64,000 bases of DNA from Sinorhizobium sp. BG8 (GCF_016864555.1 NZ_CP044011.1:1283001-1347000); one strand, 5' to 3'. Positions 46,852 to 58,633 are shown, counted from the first letter of the stretch. Numbers and translations are program-made. Notes: a model not told the origin generated them from the letters alone.

Positions 46852-48230
46852 CGAGCGGTAAGGCAAGACGTACCTTCTGGCCGTTGTTGACGCTGTTCTG
46901 CTGGCTCGCGGCGGCGGTTGCCGGTCATGCCGCCGATCCTTTTGCCCGGGTGGCGCTGCAGACAACTGGAAAACTCTACGTCGGCCAGCAGATCCTCATC
47001 GATGTCGATGTCCTCGTGCCGAACTACTTCCTCGAACCGCCGCAATTTCCTCCGTTCGACTTGCCGGGTACGGTCGTGACACTTCAGGACGGCCGGGCAT
47101 TGAACCTCAACGAGACCGCCGAGGGAACCGACTATTCCGGCATCCGCCGCACCTACGCGATCACTCCGCTGGCGGCGGGCGACTACACCTTGCCGCCGGC
47201 GGAGATCGTCTTCGGCTATGCGGCGGTGCCCGGGCAGACCACCAAGGGCAGGGTGACGCTGCCGCCGTTCCGTTTCACGATCGGGGCCGCGCCGGGCGCT
47301 GCATCGGGTGGTTCGGGAGTCGTGTCCGCCAAGGTCACCCTGACGCAGGACCTTGACCACGATCCGGCGACGCTCAGGGCCGGAGATACACTGGTGCGAA
47401 CGACAAACATTCGTGCCGAGGGCCTGCGGGCCATGATGATTCCCGAGCCGGAGTTCGCGGCACCCGCGGGCGTGCGCATCTACAGGCAGGACCCGGTGCT
47501 TTCGGAAGAGAAGGACCAGAATGGCGAGGCGATCGCCGGGCTGCGGAAGAATGTGGCGAGCTATCTGTTTTCCGAGCCCGGCACCTACGTACTCCCGGCA
47601 GTGGACATAAGCTGGTTTGATCCCGCCACCGCGACGACGCAGCATGAAACCGCGCCCGCGGTCACCGTGACCGTCGCCGCGGCGCCGGCCATCCAGACGG
47701 GGTTGGCGCCTCCACCTTCGGGCGAGAGGTCGACACCGGTGAGCTGGGTGGGAATTGCCGTTGCTGCAGCCGCGGTGCTGGGCGCGGGTCTCGCCATAGG
47801 GGGCAGCGCTCTTGGATTGACCTGGCTTGAGACGCGCTGGGAGGATCGGCGGGCGCGGCGGGAAAGCTCGGAGGCGGCGTTCTTCCGGAAGGTGGAGATC
47901 GCCTGCCGGGACGGATCCGAAGTCGAGCTTGCGCAGGCTCTCGATGCGTGGTCGCGCAAGGCCAGGATCGTCCCTCTGGCCGAATGGCTGCATGGTTTCG
48001 CCGACGCCGGCACTGTGGCGGCCTATGACGGTCTTCAGCGCGCCCTCCATGGCTCATCCGGCTCCGGTCGCCGCGGTGGACAGTCGGACGGTCTCATGGC
48101 GGGGCTCGACAGAGCCAGACGAGCATGGCTGCAGCACACGCGCAACGAGCCGACACGAGAGCAATCCGCCTTGCCGGCACTCAATCCAGATTTAGATGAT
48201 TTCGAAAGGGTGGAAATAACTGCAATGTAA
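46848..48230 (+). CDS. BatD-like membrane-anchored protein
   Basis: 460 residues with a signal sequence (LLTLFCWLAAAVAGHA), periplasmic beta-rich domains (VGQQILIDVDVLVPNYF, GIRRTYAITPLAAGDYTLPP, GDTLVRTTNIRAEGL) and a membrane helix near residue 330 (VGIAVAAAAVLGAGLAIG). A cytoplasmic tail follows. This matches BatD in layout and in its position as last gene of the operon. ATGA overlap with the preceding gene. Confidence 0.82.
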   Translation: MTSGKARRTFWPLLTLFCWLAAAVAGHAADPFARVALQTTGKLYVGQQILIDVDVLVPNYFLEPPQFPPFDLPGTVVTLQDGRALNLNETAEGTDYSGIRRTYAITPLAAGDYTLPPAEIVFGYAAVPGQTTKGRVTLPPFRFTIGAAPGAASGGSGVVSAKVTLTQDLDHDPATLRAGDTLVRTTNIRAEGLRAMMIPEPEFAAPAGVRIYRQDPVLSEEKDQNGEAIAGLRKNVASYLFSEPGTYVLPAVDISWFDPATATTQHETAPAVTVTVAAAPAIQTGLAPPPSGERSTPVSWVGIAVAAAAVLGAGLAIGGSALGLTWLETRWEDRRARRESSEAAFFRKVEIACRDGSEVELAQALDAWSRKARIVPLAEWLHGFADAGTVAAYDGLQRALHGSSGSGRRGGQSDGLMAGLDRARRAWLQHTRNEPTREQSALPALNPDLDDFERVEITAM

Positions 48231-48353
48231 TTCAAAGAATTACAATTTTTTGTAACTTGCAAGTCGTCAAGCTCTACCACATCCTGGCGCGGTTGTAGCC
48301 TCCGCCTGTTGGGAATTGCCTCTCAATCATCTTGGTTCGTAAGGAGCATCGCA

Positions 48354-49984
48354 ATGATTCCTGCATTGAAGAGTGTTTGCGGCGGCCTTGGTCGGGCTGC
48401 CACCATGGCGTTGCGCCCCAACGCCCTGGCGCTTGCCGGAACCGTCTTTGTCTCGTCGATTGCCGGCCCGGCCGCACCGGTACATGCGCAAGATGCGGCA
48501 AAGCCGAATATCCTCGTCATCTTCGGTGATGACGTCGGCCAGACCAATATCAGCGCCTACTCGTTTGGCGTGATGGGCTACAAGACCCCGAACATCGACC
48601 GGATCGCCCGAGAGGGCATGATGTTTACCGACTACTACGCGGAGAACAGCTGCACGGCTGGTCGGTCGACCTTCATCACCGGGCAGACCTGCCTGCGTAC
48701 CGGGCTCTGCAAGGTGGGGATTCCCGGCGCCCCGTCGGCCTTCAGGACCGGGACATCACAATCGCCCAGGCGCTGAAGCCGCTCGGCTATGCGACGGGAC
48801 AGTTCGGCAAGAACCATCTCGGCGATCAGGACCGGTTCCTGCCGACTGCGCACGGCTTCGACGAGTTCTTCGGCAATCTCTATCATCTGAACGCAGAAGA
48901 GGAGCCCGAGCGGCCCTATTACCCGAAGAACGACGCGGCTTTCGTGAAGAGCAATTCGCCGCGCGGAGTGCTCCACAGCTTCGCCGATGGGAAGGTCGAC
49001 GATACCGGCCCACTCAACCGCAAGCGGATGGAGACGATCGACGACGAAACGACGGAAGCGGCCATTGCCTTCATGCAGAAGCAGGTGCAGGCGGGCAAGC
49101 CGTTCTTCACCTGGATGAACACGACCCGCATGCACGCCTTCACCCATGTGAGGCCGAGCATGCAAGGTCAGAGCGGCATGCCGGGCAACGAGTATGCCGA
49201 TGGCATGGTCGAGCATGACGGCGACGTGGGCAAGCTCCTGAAGGCGCTGGACGACCTCAAGGTCGCCGACAACACGATCGTCGTCTACACCACTGACAAT
49301 GGCCCCAACCAGTGGTCCTGGCCAGATGCCGCAACGACGGCGTTCCGCAGCGAAAAGGACACGAACTGGGAAGGAGCCTTCCGCGTACCGGCGATGATCC
49401 GCTGGCCGGGCAAGGTCAAGGCCGGGGAAGTTTCCAACGATATGGTTTCGGGGCTCGACTGGTTCCCGACGCTGCTTGCTGCCGCGGGCGATCCCGATAT
49501 CAAGGAGCGGCTCGTCAAGGGGACCGATGTCGCCGGCAAACCGTTTAAGGTTCATCTCGACGGCTACAACCAGCTACCCTACCTGACGGGCGAACAGCCG
49601 AAGTCGGCGCGTGAGGAATTCTACTACTTCAACGACGACGGAGAGGTGGTCGCATATCGCTATGGTAACTGGAAGATCGTCTTCTGCGAGCAGCGTGCTC
49701 CGGGCGGATTTTCGGTATGGGCAAATCCGTTCACGTGCCTGCGTGCGCCCAAGGTCTTCAACCTGCGCATGGACCCCTATGAACGGGCGGACGTCGTCTC
49801 CGACCAATACTACGACTGGCTGGCCAAGAACGCCTACCTGATCCAGTACGGCGTGTGGCGCGTTGCGCCGTTCCTTCAAACGTTCAAGGAGTTTCCGCCC
49901 AGCCAACGCTCCGCAAGCTTCAGCATCGATCAGATGGTCGAGGCGCTGATGAGATCCATGGATCAGGGGGCGGCGACAAAATAG
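48354..49984 (+). CDS. Arylsulfatase, exported, with one frame break
   Basis: The ATG at 48354 follows AAGGAG. A signal peptide ends near VHAQ, then [18 protein letters not shown] supplies metal ligands. Cys100 in [15 protein letters not shown] is the CxAxR site converted to formylglycine. The frame is lost at 48734 (GCCCCGTCGG). One added G restores [20 protein letters not shown] and the rest of the alkaline-phosphatase fold ([38 protein letters not shown]). About 543 residues in total when repaired. Substrate unknown. Confidence 0.85.
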
Positions 49985-50297
49985 CGTCGGCCATCTCCGG
50001 ATAAGGATACGCCGGCGACGACCGGCGTATTTTCTCTATGCCCCCGGGGAGGCGCGATCCTTCCCGGTTGCGTGGCCTTCCGCTTGCTCCTCCGGTCACA
50101 GCACCCGCTCCTGGGCTTGGGCGACCTGTTCCCTTCGATAATCCGCTCCGTGAAGCACCTCCTGGTCAGACATCGTGCTGCTTCGACCGTCGGGATCTGC
50201 CGGTCGCCGGCCGGCGGCGGCGCGACCGGCGCTGGGTTGCAGCGGAGCTGCGAGTTGCGCTTGGGGTTACTCAGGAAAGCCTTGCTCGAGTTTTCAA
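49985..50297. other. Intergenic stretch after the sulfatase
   Basis: Apart from the terminator at 50007-50033 and the promoter region that begins near 50298, I see no gene here. Short open frames on the plus strand lack ribosome sites and motifs. Confidence 0.5.
50007..50033 (+). terminator. Rho-independent terminator of the sulfatase gene
   Basis: ATACGCCGG pairs perfectly with CCGGCGTAT around CGACGA, and TTT follows directly. It lies 22 bp after the sulfatase stop. Confidence 0.8.
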
Positions 50298-50333
50298 TCA
50301 ATCGATTGACTTAATTTCGTTGTGATGTATATT
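50298..50333 (+). promoter_or_regulatory. Promoter with palindromic operator for the cecR-ybh operon
   Basis: The perfect 12-bp palindrome TCAATCGATTGA (50298-50309) overlaps a -35 box TTGACT (50306-50311); a 16-nt spacer leads to TATATT (50328-50333). The expected transcription start is near the ATG at 50340, so the regulator mRNA may be leaderless. Binding by the TetR protein itself would give autoregulation (inference). Confidence 0.6.
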
Positions 50334-50339
50334 CGCGAT

Positions 50340-51026
50340 ATGAAAAATATGACACCCCCCCTTTCACGAAGTGATGCGGCACGCGAGAAGCTCCTGAGCG
50401 CATCCATCGGCGTCTTCGGCCGTTATGGCTTCGACGGCGCCTCGACCCGACAGCTGGCGGAGGCCGCCGGCGTCAACCTCCAGGCGATCCCCTACTATTT
50501 CGGCAGCAAGGAGGGTCTCTATCTGGCAACTGCCGAATACCTCGCCGCGCAGATCGGCTCCTATACCGGCGAGATGCGCGGACAGATCGCCAGCCGATTG
50601 GCTGCGTTGGAGGAAGCGGGGCAGGCACTTGGCGTGACGGAGGCCCGAGCGATCCTGACCATGATGGCGCAGACCATGGTCACCCTGTTCATGAGCAAGA
50701 CCTCCGAGCCCTGGGCCCGCTTCATCATCCGTGAACAGATGGAACCCACGGAAGCTTTCCGGCGGATCTACGAGAGCATCATGGGGCCGATGATCGGCAC
50801 CGCACGGCGCCTGATCGGCGTCATTCTGGATGAGCCGCAGGACAGTGCCCATGTGCGTCTGCGCACGCTCTCCTTCGTCGGCAACATCATGATCTTCCGC
50901 GTCGCACATGCGGCCGTGCTGAAACAGATGGATTGGGAGAGTGTCGGGCCCAAGGAAATCGAGACTGTTCAGAGGCTTGCGGCAGAGCTTGTCGCAGCCG
51001 TCCGCCCGGATGGAGCCACGTCATGA
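50340..51026 (+). CDS. cecR: TetR-family regulator with CerR/DUF1956 C-terminal domain (CecR-like)
   Basis: About 228 residues. The helix-turn-helix is [35 protein letters not shown], and the C-terminal domain has [23 protein letters not shown], the DUF1956 signature. Starts at 50322, 50325, 50340 or 50349 are possible; 50340 is chosen from the promoter position. It leads an operon matching cecR-ybhGFSR of Escherichia coli in gene order, domain types and lengths. Confidence 0.82.
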   Translation: MKNMTPPLSRSDAAREKLLSASIGVFGRYGFDGASTRQLAEAAGVNLQAIPYYFGSKEGLYLATAEYLAAQIGSYTGEMRGQIASRLAALEEAGQALGVTEARAILTMMAQTMVTLFMSKTSEPWARFIIREQMEPTEAFRRIYESIMGPMIGTARRLIGVILDEPQDSAHVRLRTLSFVGNIMIFRVAHAAVLKQMDWESVGPKEIETVQRLAAELVAAVRPDGATS

Positions 51027-52033
51027 AACTGTTCGTTCCCGCCGTCCTGCTGGCCGCCGTCGCCGCGGGCACCGCATGGTGGTATGACGTACCGCAGAAG
51101 CTCGGCCTGATGCCACAGCAAACCAATGAACTGCGCCTTTACGGCAATGTGGACATTCGCCAGGTCTCGCTCGGCTTCCGCGTCAGCGGTCGCGTCTCCG
51201 AGACTGCCGTCGACGAAGGCGACACGGTCAAGGCCGGCGCAGTCGTCGCTCGCCTCGATGCAGCCCCGCACCAGGCTGCCGTCAGGGCTGCCGAAGCCGA
51301 GGTCGGCGCCCGGCGCGCGACGCTCCAAAAGCTGAGGGCCGGTGCCCGGGCGACGGAAATCGCCCAGGCGCGCGCCCAGTACAACGAGACGTTGGCGGAT
51401 CTCGAAAACGCCGAACTCGACCTCGATCGGGCAAAGCGGCTCGGCCCGTCGGGCACGATTTCCCAATCGACGCTCGATCGTGCTGTCGCGGGCAAGGCGA
51501 GTGCCGATGCGCGTGCTGAATCCGCCAGGGAGGCGCTCAAGCTTCTCGAGGAAGGCAGCCGTGCAGAGGATATCGCCGCGGCCGAATCCGATCTTGGTGC
51601 GGCTGAGGCTGCCCTGGCCTCCGCGAAGATCTCCCTGGACGACACCGAACTAAAGGCACCGAGCGACGGCGTCATTCTTTCCCGTGTACGCGAGATGGGG
51701 GCCATCGTTGCCCCGTCGGATACCGTGCTCGTCCTGTCTCTGAATGCGCCGGTCTGGGTGCGCGCCTATGTCGGTGAGACCAATCTCGGACGTGTCCATC
51801 CGGGCATGAAAGTGGAGATCACTTCGGACAGCAGCGGCGCCAAGCGCTACTCGGGAACGGTCGGCTTTATTTCGCCGGTCGCGGAATTTACGCCCAAGTC
51901 GGTGGAAACGCCGGAATTGCGCACGGACCTCGTCTATCGCTTGCGCATCATCGTGACGGACGCTGATGCCGCTTTGCGGCAGGGCATGCCGGTGTCGATC
52001 CACCTGCCTTCGCCGGAGGTCGCAGAGCGATGA
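51023..52033 (+). CDS. ybhG: HlyD-type membrane fusion protein, YbhG-like
   Basis: 336 residues: N-terminal signal/anchor, a lipoyl half-motif ([29 protein letters not shown]), a long coiled-coil hairpin (residues ~75-205, e.g. [16 protein letters not shown]), the second lipoyl half ([20 protein letters not shown]) and a beta-barrel domain. It bridges the inner-membrane exporter to the periplasm. ATGA overlap with cecR. Confidence 0.9.
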   Translation: MKLFVPAVLLAAVAAGTAWWYDVPQKLGLMPQQTNELRLYGNVDIRQVSLGFRVSGRVSETAVDEGDTVKAGAVVARLDAAPHQAAVRAAEAEVGARRATLQKLRAGARATEIAQARAQYNETLADLENAELDLDRAKRLGPSGTISQSTLDRAVAGKASADARAESAREALKLLEEGSRAEDIAAAESDLGAAEAALASAKISLDDTELKAPSDGVILSRVREMGAIVAPSDTVLVLSLNAPVWVRAYVGETNLGRVHPGMKVEITSDSSGAKRYSGTVGFISPVAEFTPKSVETPELRTDLVYRLRIIVTDADAALRQGMPVSIHLPSPEVAER

Positions 52034-53781
52034 GCGCGCCGATCGTGTCCGTGGAAAACGAGGTCGCGCGCCTGACCGACGTGGCGAAGCGGTTTGCCGC
52101 GGACGCCGCCCCGGCCCTCGACAGCATCTCGGGTACGATCCGCGGCGGCGAGATCACCGGTCTTGTCGGGCCGGACGGAGCGGGCAAGACGACGCTGATC
52201 CGCCTGATGACCGGGCTGATGCTGCCGGACAACGGCGAGGTGAGCGTTCTCGGCTTCGACACGCGGCGGGATCCGGCGTCGATCCAGGCTGCGATCGGGT
52301 ACATGCCGCAGCGCTTCGGCCTCTACGAAGACCTCTCCATCCGCGAAAATCTCGACCTCTATGCCGACCTGCGCGGCCTGCCGCCCCGCGAACGTCCGGC
52401 GATCTACGACGAGCTCCTGACCTTCACCGACCTCGCGCGCTTTACGACGCGGCTGGCGGGGAAGCTCTCCGGCGGAATGAAGCAGAAGCTCGGCCTTGCC
52501 TGCGCGCTCCTGAAGAAGCCCAGGCTTCTTCTTCTTGACGAGCCCGGCGTGGGCGTCGATCCGATATCGCGCCGCGAATTGTGGGCGATGGTAGAGAACC
52601 TGACCAAGGAGGGGATAGGCGTGGTCTGGTCGACGGCCTATCTCGACGAGGCGGCGGCATGCGACCGCGTGTTGCTTCTCAACCAGGGCAAGCTTCTTTT
52701 TTCGGGCCCCCCGGCGGAGCTCACCGGCCGGGTCGAAAACCGCGTGTACCGCGTCACCGCCACGACCGGCCGTCGTCGGCAGGAGCTGGCGCGGCTGCTC
52801 GACGGCAAGGATGTGGTCGACGGCGTGATCCAGGGGGAAGCGATCCGCCTGGTCATGAGGCAAGGTACGACACCGGATGACATTGCGAGTACCGAGGGCG
52901 GCGAAGTGCATGCCGAGCTCGTCGCGCCCCGCTTCGAGGACGCCTTTGTCGATATGCTCGGAGGCGGTCCCGGCGGCCGCTCGGCGCTTGCAGAGGCACA
53001 GCGCAGATACGAGGTGGGCGACAGCCAGCCCGTCATCGTCGCCCGAGGACTGACGAAGCAGTTTGGTGATTTCACTGCCGCCGACAATATCAGCTTCGAG
53101 ATCCCGCGTGGCCAGATTTTCGGTCTGCTAGGGCCCAACGGTGCGGGAAAGTCCACCACGTTCAAGATGCTCTGCGGTCTCCTGAAGCCTACGGGCGGCG
53201 AGGGCCGCGTCGCGGGCTTCGATCTGCGGCGCGATGCGGCGCAGGCGCGCAACCGTCTCGGTTACATGGCGCAGAAGTTCTCGCTCTACGGTGATCTTAG
53301 TGTCGGACAGAACCTCTCCTTCTTCGCGGGCGTCTATGGCCTCGGCGGGTCGGACAAGAAGAGGCGCATCGCGCTGATGACGGAAATCTTCGATCTCGGC
53401 CGTCGTCTCGACATGTCGGCGAAGGATCTGCCGCTCGGATTGAAGCAGCGCCTTGCGCTTGCCTGTGCAGTGATGCACGAGCCGGAAGCCCTGTTTCTCG
53501 ACGAGCCGACATCGGGCGTCGATCCGATCACCCGCCGCGAATTCTGGACGCATATCAACGCACTCGTCGAAAAGGGCGTGACGGTGCTCGTCACCACCCA
53601 TTTCATGGACGAGGCCGAGTATTGCGACCGCATTTCACTGATCTATCGCGGCCGCTCGATCGCACTCGGATCCCCTGACGAATTGAAGCGTAGCGTCGCG
53701 ACACCCTCATTGCCAGACCCGACGATGGAGGACGCCTTCATCGCGCTCGTCGAGGGCTCGCAGCAAAGGGCGGCGGCATGA
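52030..53781 (+). CDS. ybhF: ABC exporter ATPase with two fused nucleotide-binding domains, YbhF-like
   Basis: 583 residues with two ABC domains. Domain 1 has Walker [10 protein letters not shown], signature LSGGMKQK and [13 protein letters not shown]. Domain 2 has GPNGAGKST, a modified signature ([13 protein letters not shown] in place of LSGGQ) and [13 protein letters not shown]. It powers the two permeases encoded next. ATGA overlaps on both sides show tight coupling. The length is close to that of E. coli YbhF. Confidence 0.92.
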   Translation: MSAPIVSVENEVARLTDVAKRFAADAAPALDSISGTIRGGEITGLVGPDGAGKTTLIRLMTGLMLPDNGEVSVLGFDTRRDPASIQAAIGYMPQRFGLYEDLSIRENLDLYADLRGLPPRERPAIYDELLTFTDLARFTTRLAGKLSGGMKQKLGLACALLKKPRLLLLDEPGVGVDPISRRELWAMVENLTKEGIGVVWSTAYLDEAAACDRVLLLNQGKLLFSGPPAELTGRVENRVYRVTATTGRRRQELARLLDGKDVVDGVIQGEAIRLVMRQGTTPDDIASTEGGEVHAELVAPRFEDAFVDMLGGGPGGRSALAEAQRRYEVGDSQPVIVARGLTKQFGDFTAADNISFEIPRGQIFGLLGPNGAGKSTTFKMLCGLLKPTGGEGRVAGFDLRRDAAQARNRLGYMAQKFSLYGDLSVGQNLSFFAGVYGLGGSDKKRRIALMTEIFDLGRRLDMSAKDLPLGLKQRLALACAVMHEPEALFLDEPTSGVDPITRREFWTHINALVEKGVTVLVTTHFMDEAEYCDRISLIYRGRSIALGSPDELKRSVATPSLPDPTMEDAFIALVEGSQQRAAA

Positions 53782-54914
53782 TCATGACGCCCCAATCCTC
53801 CGGCCGCGCCGTTCGGTTCGCGGCCCTCGTGCGCAAGGAGAGCCTGCAGGTCATCCGCGACCCGAGCAGCATCCTGATCGCCTTCGTCCTGCCCCTCGTG
53901 CTTCTCTTCCTCTTCGGCTACGGTGTCTCGCTCGATACGACCAATACCCGCATCGGCCTGGTCAACGAACTGTCGTCGCCGCTGACGGACGACCTTGCCG
54001 CAAGTTTCCAGGCTTCGCGCTATTTCACCACCGACCTCGGTCGCGACCGGCGAGAGTTCGAGGAGGATCTGGTCAGCGGGCGCATTCGGGGCATCGTCGT
54101 CATCACCGCATCCTTTGGCTCGGACTTCGCGGCCCGGCGCAATCCGGCAATCCAGGTCGTCGTCGACGGCTCCGATCCGAACACGGCGAATTTCGTGCAG
54201 AACTATGTCCGCGGTACCGTCTCAACATGGGAGAGGCAACGGGCGAGCGAAAGCCGTGGAGAACTGCCGGCGATTTCGGTCGAGCAACGCTTCTGGTTCA
54301 ATCCGGAGCTTGCCAGCCGCAACTTCCTTGTCCCCGGTTCAATCGCCATCGTCATGACGCTCGTCGGCACGCTGCTCACCTCGCTCGTGGTCGCGCGAGA
54401 ATGGGAGCGCGGCACGATGGAGGCCATGATGGCGACACCAGTGACGGCGGCCGAGCTGCTCGCCGGCAAGATCCTTCCCTATTTCCTGCTCGGCCTCGCC
54501 TCGATGACGCTGTGCGTGGTCCTCGCCGTGTTCCTTTTCGCGGTACCGTTCCGCGGTTCGATCCTTGCTCTATATGCGCTTTCGGCGACATTCCTGATCC
54601 CGGCGCTGGGGCAGGGGCTCTTGATTTCCGCCGCGACCAAGAACCAGTTCCTTGCCTCGCAACTGGCGCTGATCTCCGCGTTCCTCCCGGCCTTCCTGCT
54701 GTCCGGCTTCCTGTTCGAGATCAACTCCATGCCGACGGTGATCCAGTGGATCACCTATATTGTGCCGGCGCGCTATCTCATCCCGAGCCTGCAGACCGTG
54801 TTTCTCGCCGGCGACATCTGGCCGATGTTCCTGCAGGCGATCGCCGTCATGCTGCTGATGGGGGTGGCGCTTTTCGCGCTCGCAGCGCGCAGTACCCGCA
54901 AGAGGATTGGCTGA
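53778..54914 (+). CDS. ybhS: ABC-2 type exporter permease, YbhS-like
   Basis: 378 residues: an N-terminal helix (SILIAFVLPLVLLFLFGYGVSL), a large periplasmic domain (~residues 50-180) and five C-terminal helices with the ABC-2 block REWERGTMEAMMATPVTAAELLAGKILPYF. Exports small molecules, possibly drugs, with YbhR as partner. The stop overlaps the next ATG (TGATG). Confidence 0.9.
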   Translation: MIMTPQSSGRAVRFAALVRKESLQVIRDPSSILIAFVLPLVLLFLFGYGVSLDTTNTRIGLVNELSSPLTDDLAASFQASRYFTTDLGRDRREFEEDLVSGRIRGIVVITASFGSDFAARRNPAIQVVVDGSDPNTANFVQNYVRGTVSTWERQRASESRGELPAISVEQRFWFNPELASRNFLVPGSIAIVMTLVGTLLTSLVVAREWERGTMEAMMATPVTAAELLAGKILPYFLLGLASMTLCVVLAVFLFAVPFRGSILALYALSATFLIPALGQGLLISAATKNQFLASQLALISAFLPAFLLSGFLFEINSMPTVIQWITYIVPARYLIPSLQTVFLAGDIWPMFLQAIAVMLLMGVALFALAARSTRKRIG

Positions 54915-56026
54915 TGTGGTGGTTGCGCTTGAAATCGCTGATCGTCAAGGAACTGCTTGCGGTGCTGCGGGACCCGAAGAGCCGGCTGATCCTGATCGGC
55001 CCGCCGATCGTACAGCTGTTGGTGTTTTCCTACGCCGCGACGCTTGACGTGCGCAATGTCGACATCATGGTCCTGAACCGTGACAGCGGCCATTGGGGAA
55101 GCGAGCTCGTCCAGCGGATCGAGGCGTCTCCGACCTTCCGCAGCGTCGCCCGCGCCGACAGCCCCGAACAGCTGCGCCGGGCGATCGACCGGCAGCAGGT
55201 CACCGCGGCGATCCGCATCGATGCCAGCTTTTCGCGTGACATCGAGGCGGGCCGGCCGGCCGGCTTGCAGGTCGTCCTGGACGGACGCCGCTCAAACGCC
55301 TCGCAGATCGTCTCGGGGTACCTGATCCAGATCGTCGGCACGCTTTCGGCCGAGACGCCCTCCGGCAAGCGCAACCTTGCCGAAACGGTTCTGACGATCC
55401 CCCGCAACTGGTTCAATCCCAACCTCAATTTTCAGTGGTTCATGGTGCCGAACCTGGTGGCGAGCATCGCGCTGCTGATCGGGCTCATCGTCACGGCGCT
55501 CTCGATCGCCCGCGAGCGCGAACTCGGCACCTTCGACCAGCTGATGGTGTCGCCGCTTCGCACCCACGAGATTCTGATCGGCAAGCTTATCCCGCCGATG
55601 ATCATCGGCCTGTTCCACATCTCGGTCTATATCCTGGCGGCCGTCTTCGTCTTCGGCGTACCGCTGCGCGGCTCGCTTCTCCTGCTCTACGGCAGTGCCT
55701 TTTTCTATCTGGCCTCCGTCGTCGGGCTCGGCCTGTTCATCTCCGCACTTTCGAAGACGCAGCAGCAGGCGATTCTCGGCGCCTTCCTGTTCCTCGTGCC
55801 GGCCATGCTGCTTTCGGGCTTCGCAACGCCAATCGAGAACATGCCGGACTGGCTTCAGCCGGTCACCGTCATCAATCCGCTCCGCTATTTCCTGGTTGTG
55901 GTGAAGGGCGTGTTCCTCAAGGACATTCCGCTCGAGGAGGTCGTCAGACAGACCGTTCCCCTATGCCTGATCGCAATCGTCACCCTCACCGCCGCCGCCT
56001 GGCTGTTCCGCCGGCGGATGGAGTGA
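54914..56026 (+). CDS. ybhR: ABC-2 type exporter permease, YbhR-like
   Basis: 370 residues with the same layout as its upstream partner: N-terminal helix after LLAVLRDPKSRLILIGPPIVQLLVFSYA, periplasmic domain, then RERELGTFDQLMVSPLRTHEILIGKLIPPM and several helices. The start at 54914 shares a base with the YbhS stop. It completes the cecR-ybhGFSR set, which in E. coli affects sensitivity to some antibiotics. Confidence 0.9.
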   Translation: MWWLRLKSLIVKELLAVLRDPKSRLILIGPPIVQLLVFSYAATLDVRNVDIMVLNRDSGHWGSELVQRIEASPTFRSVARADSPEQLRRAIDRQQVTAAIRIDASFSRDIEAGRPAGLQVVLDGRRSNASQIVSGYLIQIVGTLSAETPSGKRNLAETVLTIPRNWFNPNLNFQWFMVPNLVASIALLIGLIVTALSIARERELGTFDQLMVSPLRTHEILIGKLIPPMIIGLFHISVYILAAVFVFGVPLRGSLLLLYGSAFFYLASVVGLGLFISALSKTQQQAILGAFLFLVPAMLLSGFATPIENMPDWLQPVTVINPLRYFLVVVKGVFLKDIPLEEVVRQTVPLCLIAIVTLTAAAWLFRRRME

Positions 56027-56038
56027 AGACGACGGCCG

Positions 56039-56069
56039 AAACGCCGAAGCGAGGCCCCGCAGGCGTTTT
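56039..56069 (+). terminator. Possible terminator of the ybh operon
   Basis: AAACGCC (56039-56045) and GGCGTTT (56062-56068) form a 7-bp stem around a 16-nt loop, with T residues at the 3' side. It lies 12 bp after the ybhR stop. Confidence 0.45.
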
Positions 56070-56191
56070 CCCCATCGCTTGGGGGTCTGTCAAAGTGAAT
56101 CGGCGCGAAGCACGAGTTTCCGAATTGCCGGACGTCAAGCAATCGGTCTTCGGGAGGGGACTCGCAAGTCGTTGAGATCTTGAGGGGAAAA

Positions 56192-56266
56192 TGGTGCTGC
56201 TAGAGAGATTTGAACTCTCGGCCTCTCCCTTACCAAGGGAGTGCTCTACCCCTGAGCTATAGCAGC
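56192..56266 (-). tRNA. tRNA-Thr (anticodon GGT)
   Basis: Minus-strand cloverleaf of 75 nt with acceptor GCTGCTA/TAGCAGC, D arm GCTC...GAGC, anticodon stem CTCCC/GGGAG around TTGGTAA (anticodon GGT), T arm GAGAG-TTCAAAT-CTCTC, discriminator A and encoded CCA. Confidence 0.95.
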
Positions 56267-56425
56267 ATTCAGCGAAGCGATCATGATGTGTTCGCTTCAA
56301 GCGAGGCGCCTATTGCCACAGCTGGACCCCCAGCGCAAGCCGCAAACGCAACATTGCCGCAACAAAAATTGCATGAGGTGCGGCCGAGCTTTTCGCAGGC
56401 GGGGTTTTTCGCTATGGAGACGGTC

Positions 56426-56623
56426 ATGACGGACGATGAAAACACGGGCGGGAAGGCCGCCCAGAAGCAGAAGACCGAGGCGGAGCGGCGCGCGGAGCGA
56501 CTGGCGAAGACGCTGCGCGAGAATTTGCAGCGCCGCAAGCAGCAGAGTCGCGCACGGCGTTCCGGTGCCGCAGACGAGGCAATCGGCCTTCCTGCCGCAA
56601 AAACGGACGAATCAGGAGATTAG
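56426..56623 (+). CDS. Small basic helical protein of unknown function
   Basis: A 65-residue frame with GGAG 6 nt before the ATG at 56426 (an ATG at 56414 is also in frame). The middle (KTEAERRAERLAKTLRENLQRRKQQSRARR) is a strongly basic amphipathic helix. A small protein of this kind sits upstream of murA in other Rhizobiales as I recall. Function unknown. Confidence 0.7.
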   Translation: MTDDENTGGKAAQKQKTEAERRAERLAKTLRENLQRRKQQSRARRSGAADEAIGLPAAKTDESGD

Positions 56624-56787
56624 TCGGCCCTGTCGCCGTCTCCTTGTCCGGAGGCGGTCGCGCATGGGGACAACCGGCCGCGCAAGCCGCGCGCCGGCAG
56701 ACTTCATTTTTGTATTGCATTGCTCTAAAGAGGCGCTTTCTCCGAAAGCCGACGTTTCAGAAAGGCGGGCCAGGCCCGTAGGTATAC

Positions 56788-58078
<1,291 letters not shown>

Positions 58079-58196
58079 TTTCCCTTGCCGTGCCTCGGCT
58101 TGCGTGTTGCAGTTGGAGGCACGGCGTCCTATTTCGACAGGCAGGACAAAAGAGGCAGCCGACCTGAAGTCGTTGCGTCGTAAAGGACAGGAAAGC

Positions 58197-58633
58197 ATGG
58201 ACAGTCTGAAACTGCTTGCGCTCGATGCGGAAGACCTTGCAGTGGTTTCCGCGCATATGCAGGATGCGGTCTTCAAGGCCGGAGACCTCTCCTGGGATGC
58301 CCGTCACGGCCTTTTCAGCATCGCCGCCAACCGCTTCGTCTGGGAGAAGGCCGCAGCGGGTGGCAAGGGTTTCGAACGACGCCGGGCGATAATTGCGTTC
58401 AAGCGGGTGAGTGCAGTGCGTTCGATCGGCGTCGACCGCAAGGACGCGGAAGCGGTCTACTCGCTGCTGGCGTTGCGCTTCGAGCCGAAGGGGAAGGGCC
58501 GGATGGCACGGTCGAGGTGTTGATGTCCGGTCAGGCTTCGATCGCACTCGACGTGGAATGCGTGGAAGTGCAGCTTGCGGACACGGGCGGAGCATGGGAA
58601 ACCACCTTGAAGCCCCGTCATCCGGCGGAGTGA
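58197..58633 (+). CDS. DUF2948 protein, frame broken near the 3' end
   Basis: From the ATG at 58197 (AGGA upstream) the frame encodes MDSLKLLALDAEDLAVVSAHMQDAV and WDARHGLFSIAANRFVW, typical of DUF2948. It breaks at the GGGG run 58490-58493. One added G restores EPKGEGPDGTVEVLMSG, and the reading then ends at 58631-58633 after LKPRHPAE (~146 residues). The family is conserved between murA and hisD in Rhizobiales; its function is unknown. Confidence 0.85.

Noticed and set aside
54227-54913. Upstream extension of the YbhR-like frame
   Set aside because: It lies wholly inside the YbhS-like gene in another frame. The ATG at 54914 in a TGATG overlap gives the normal family length.
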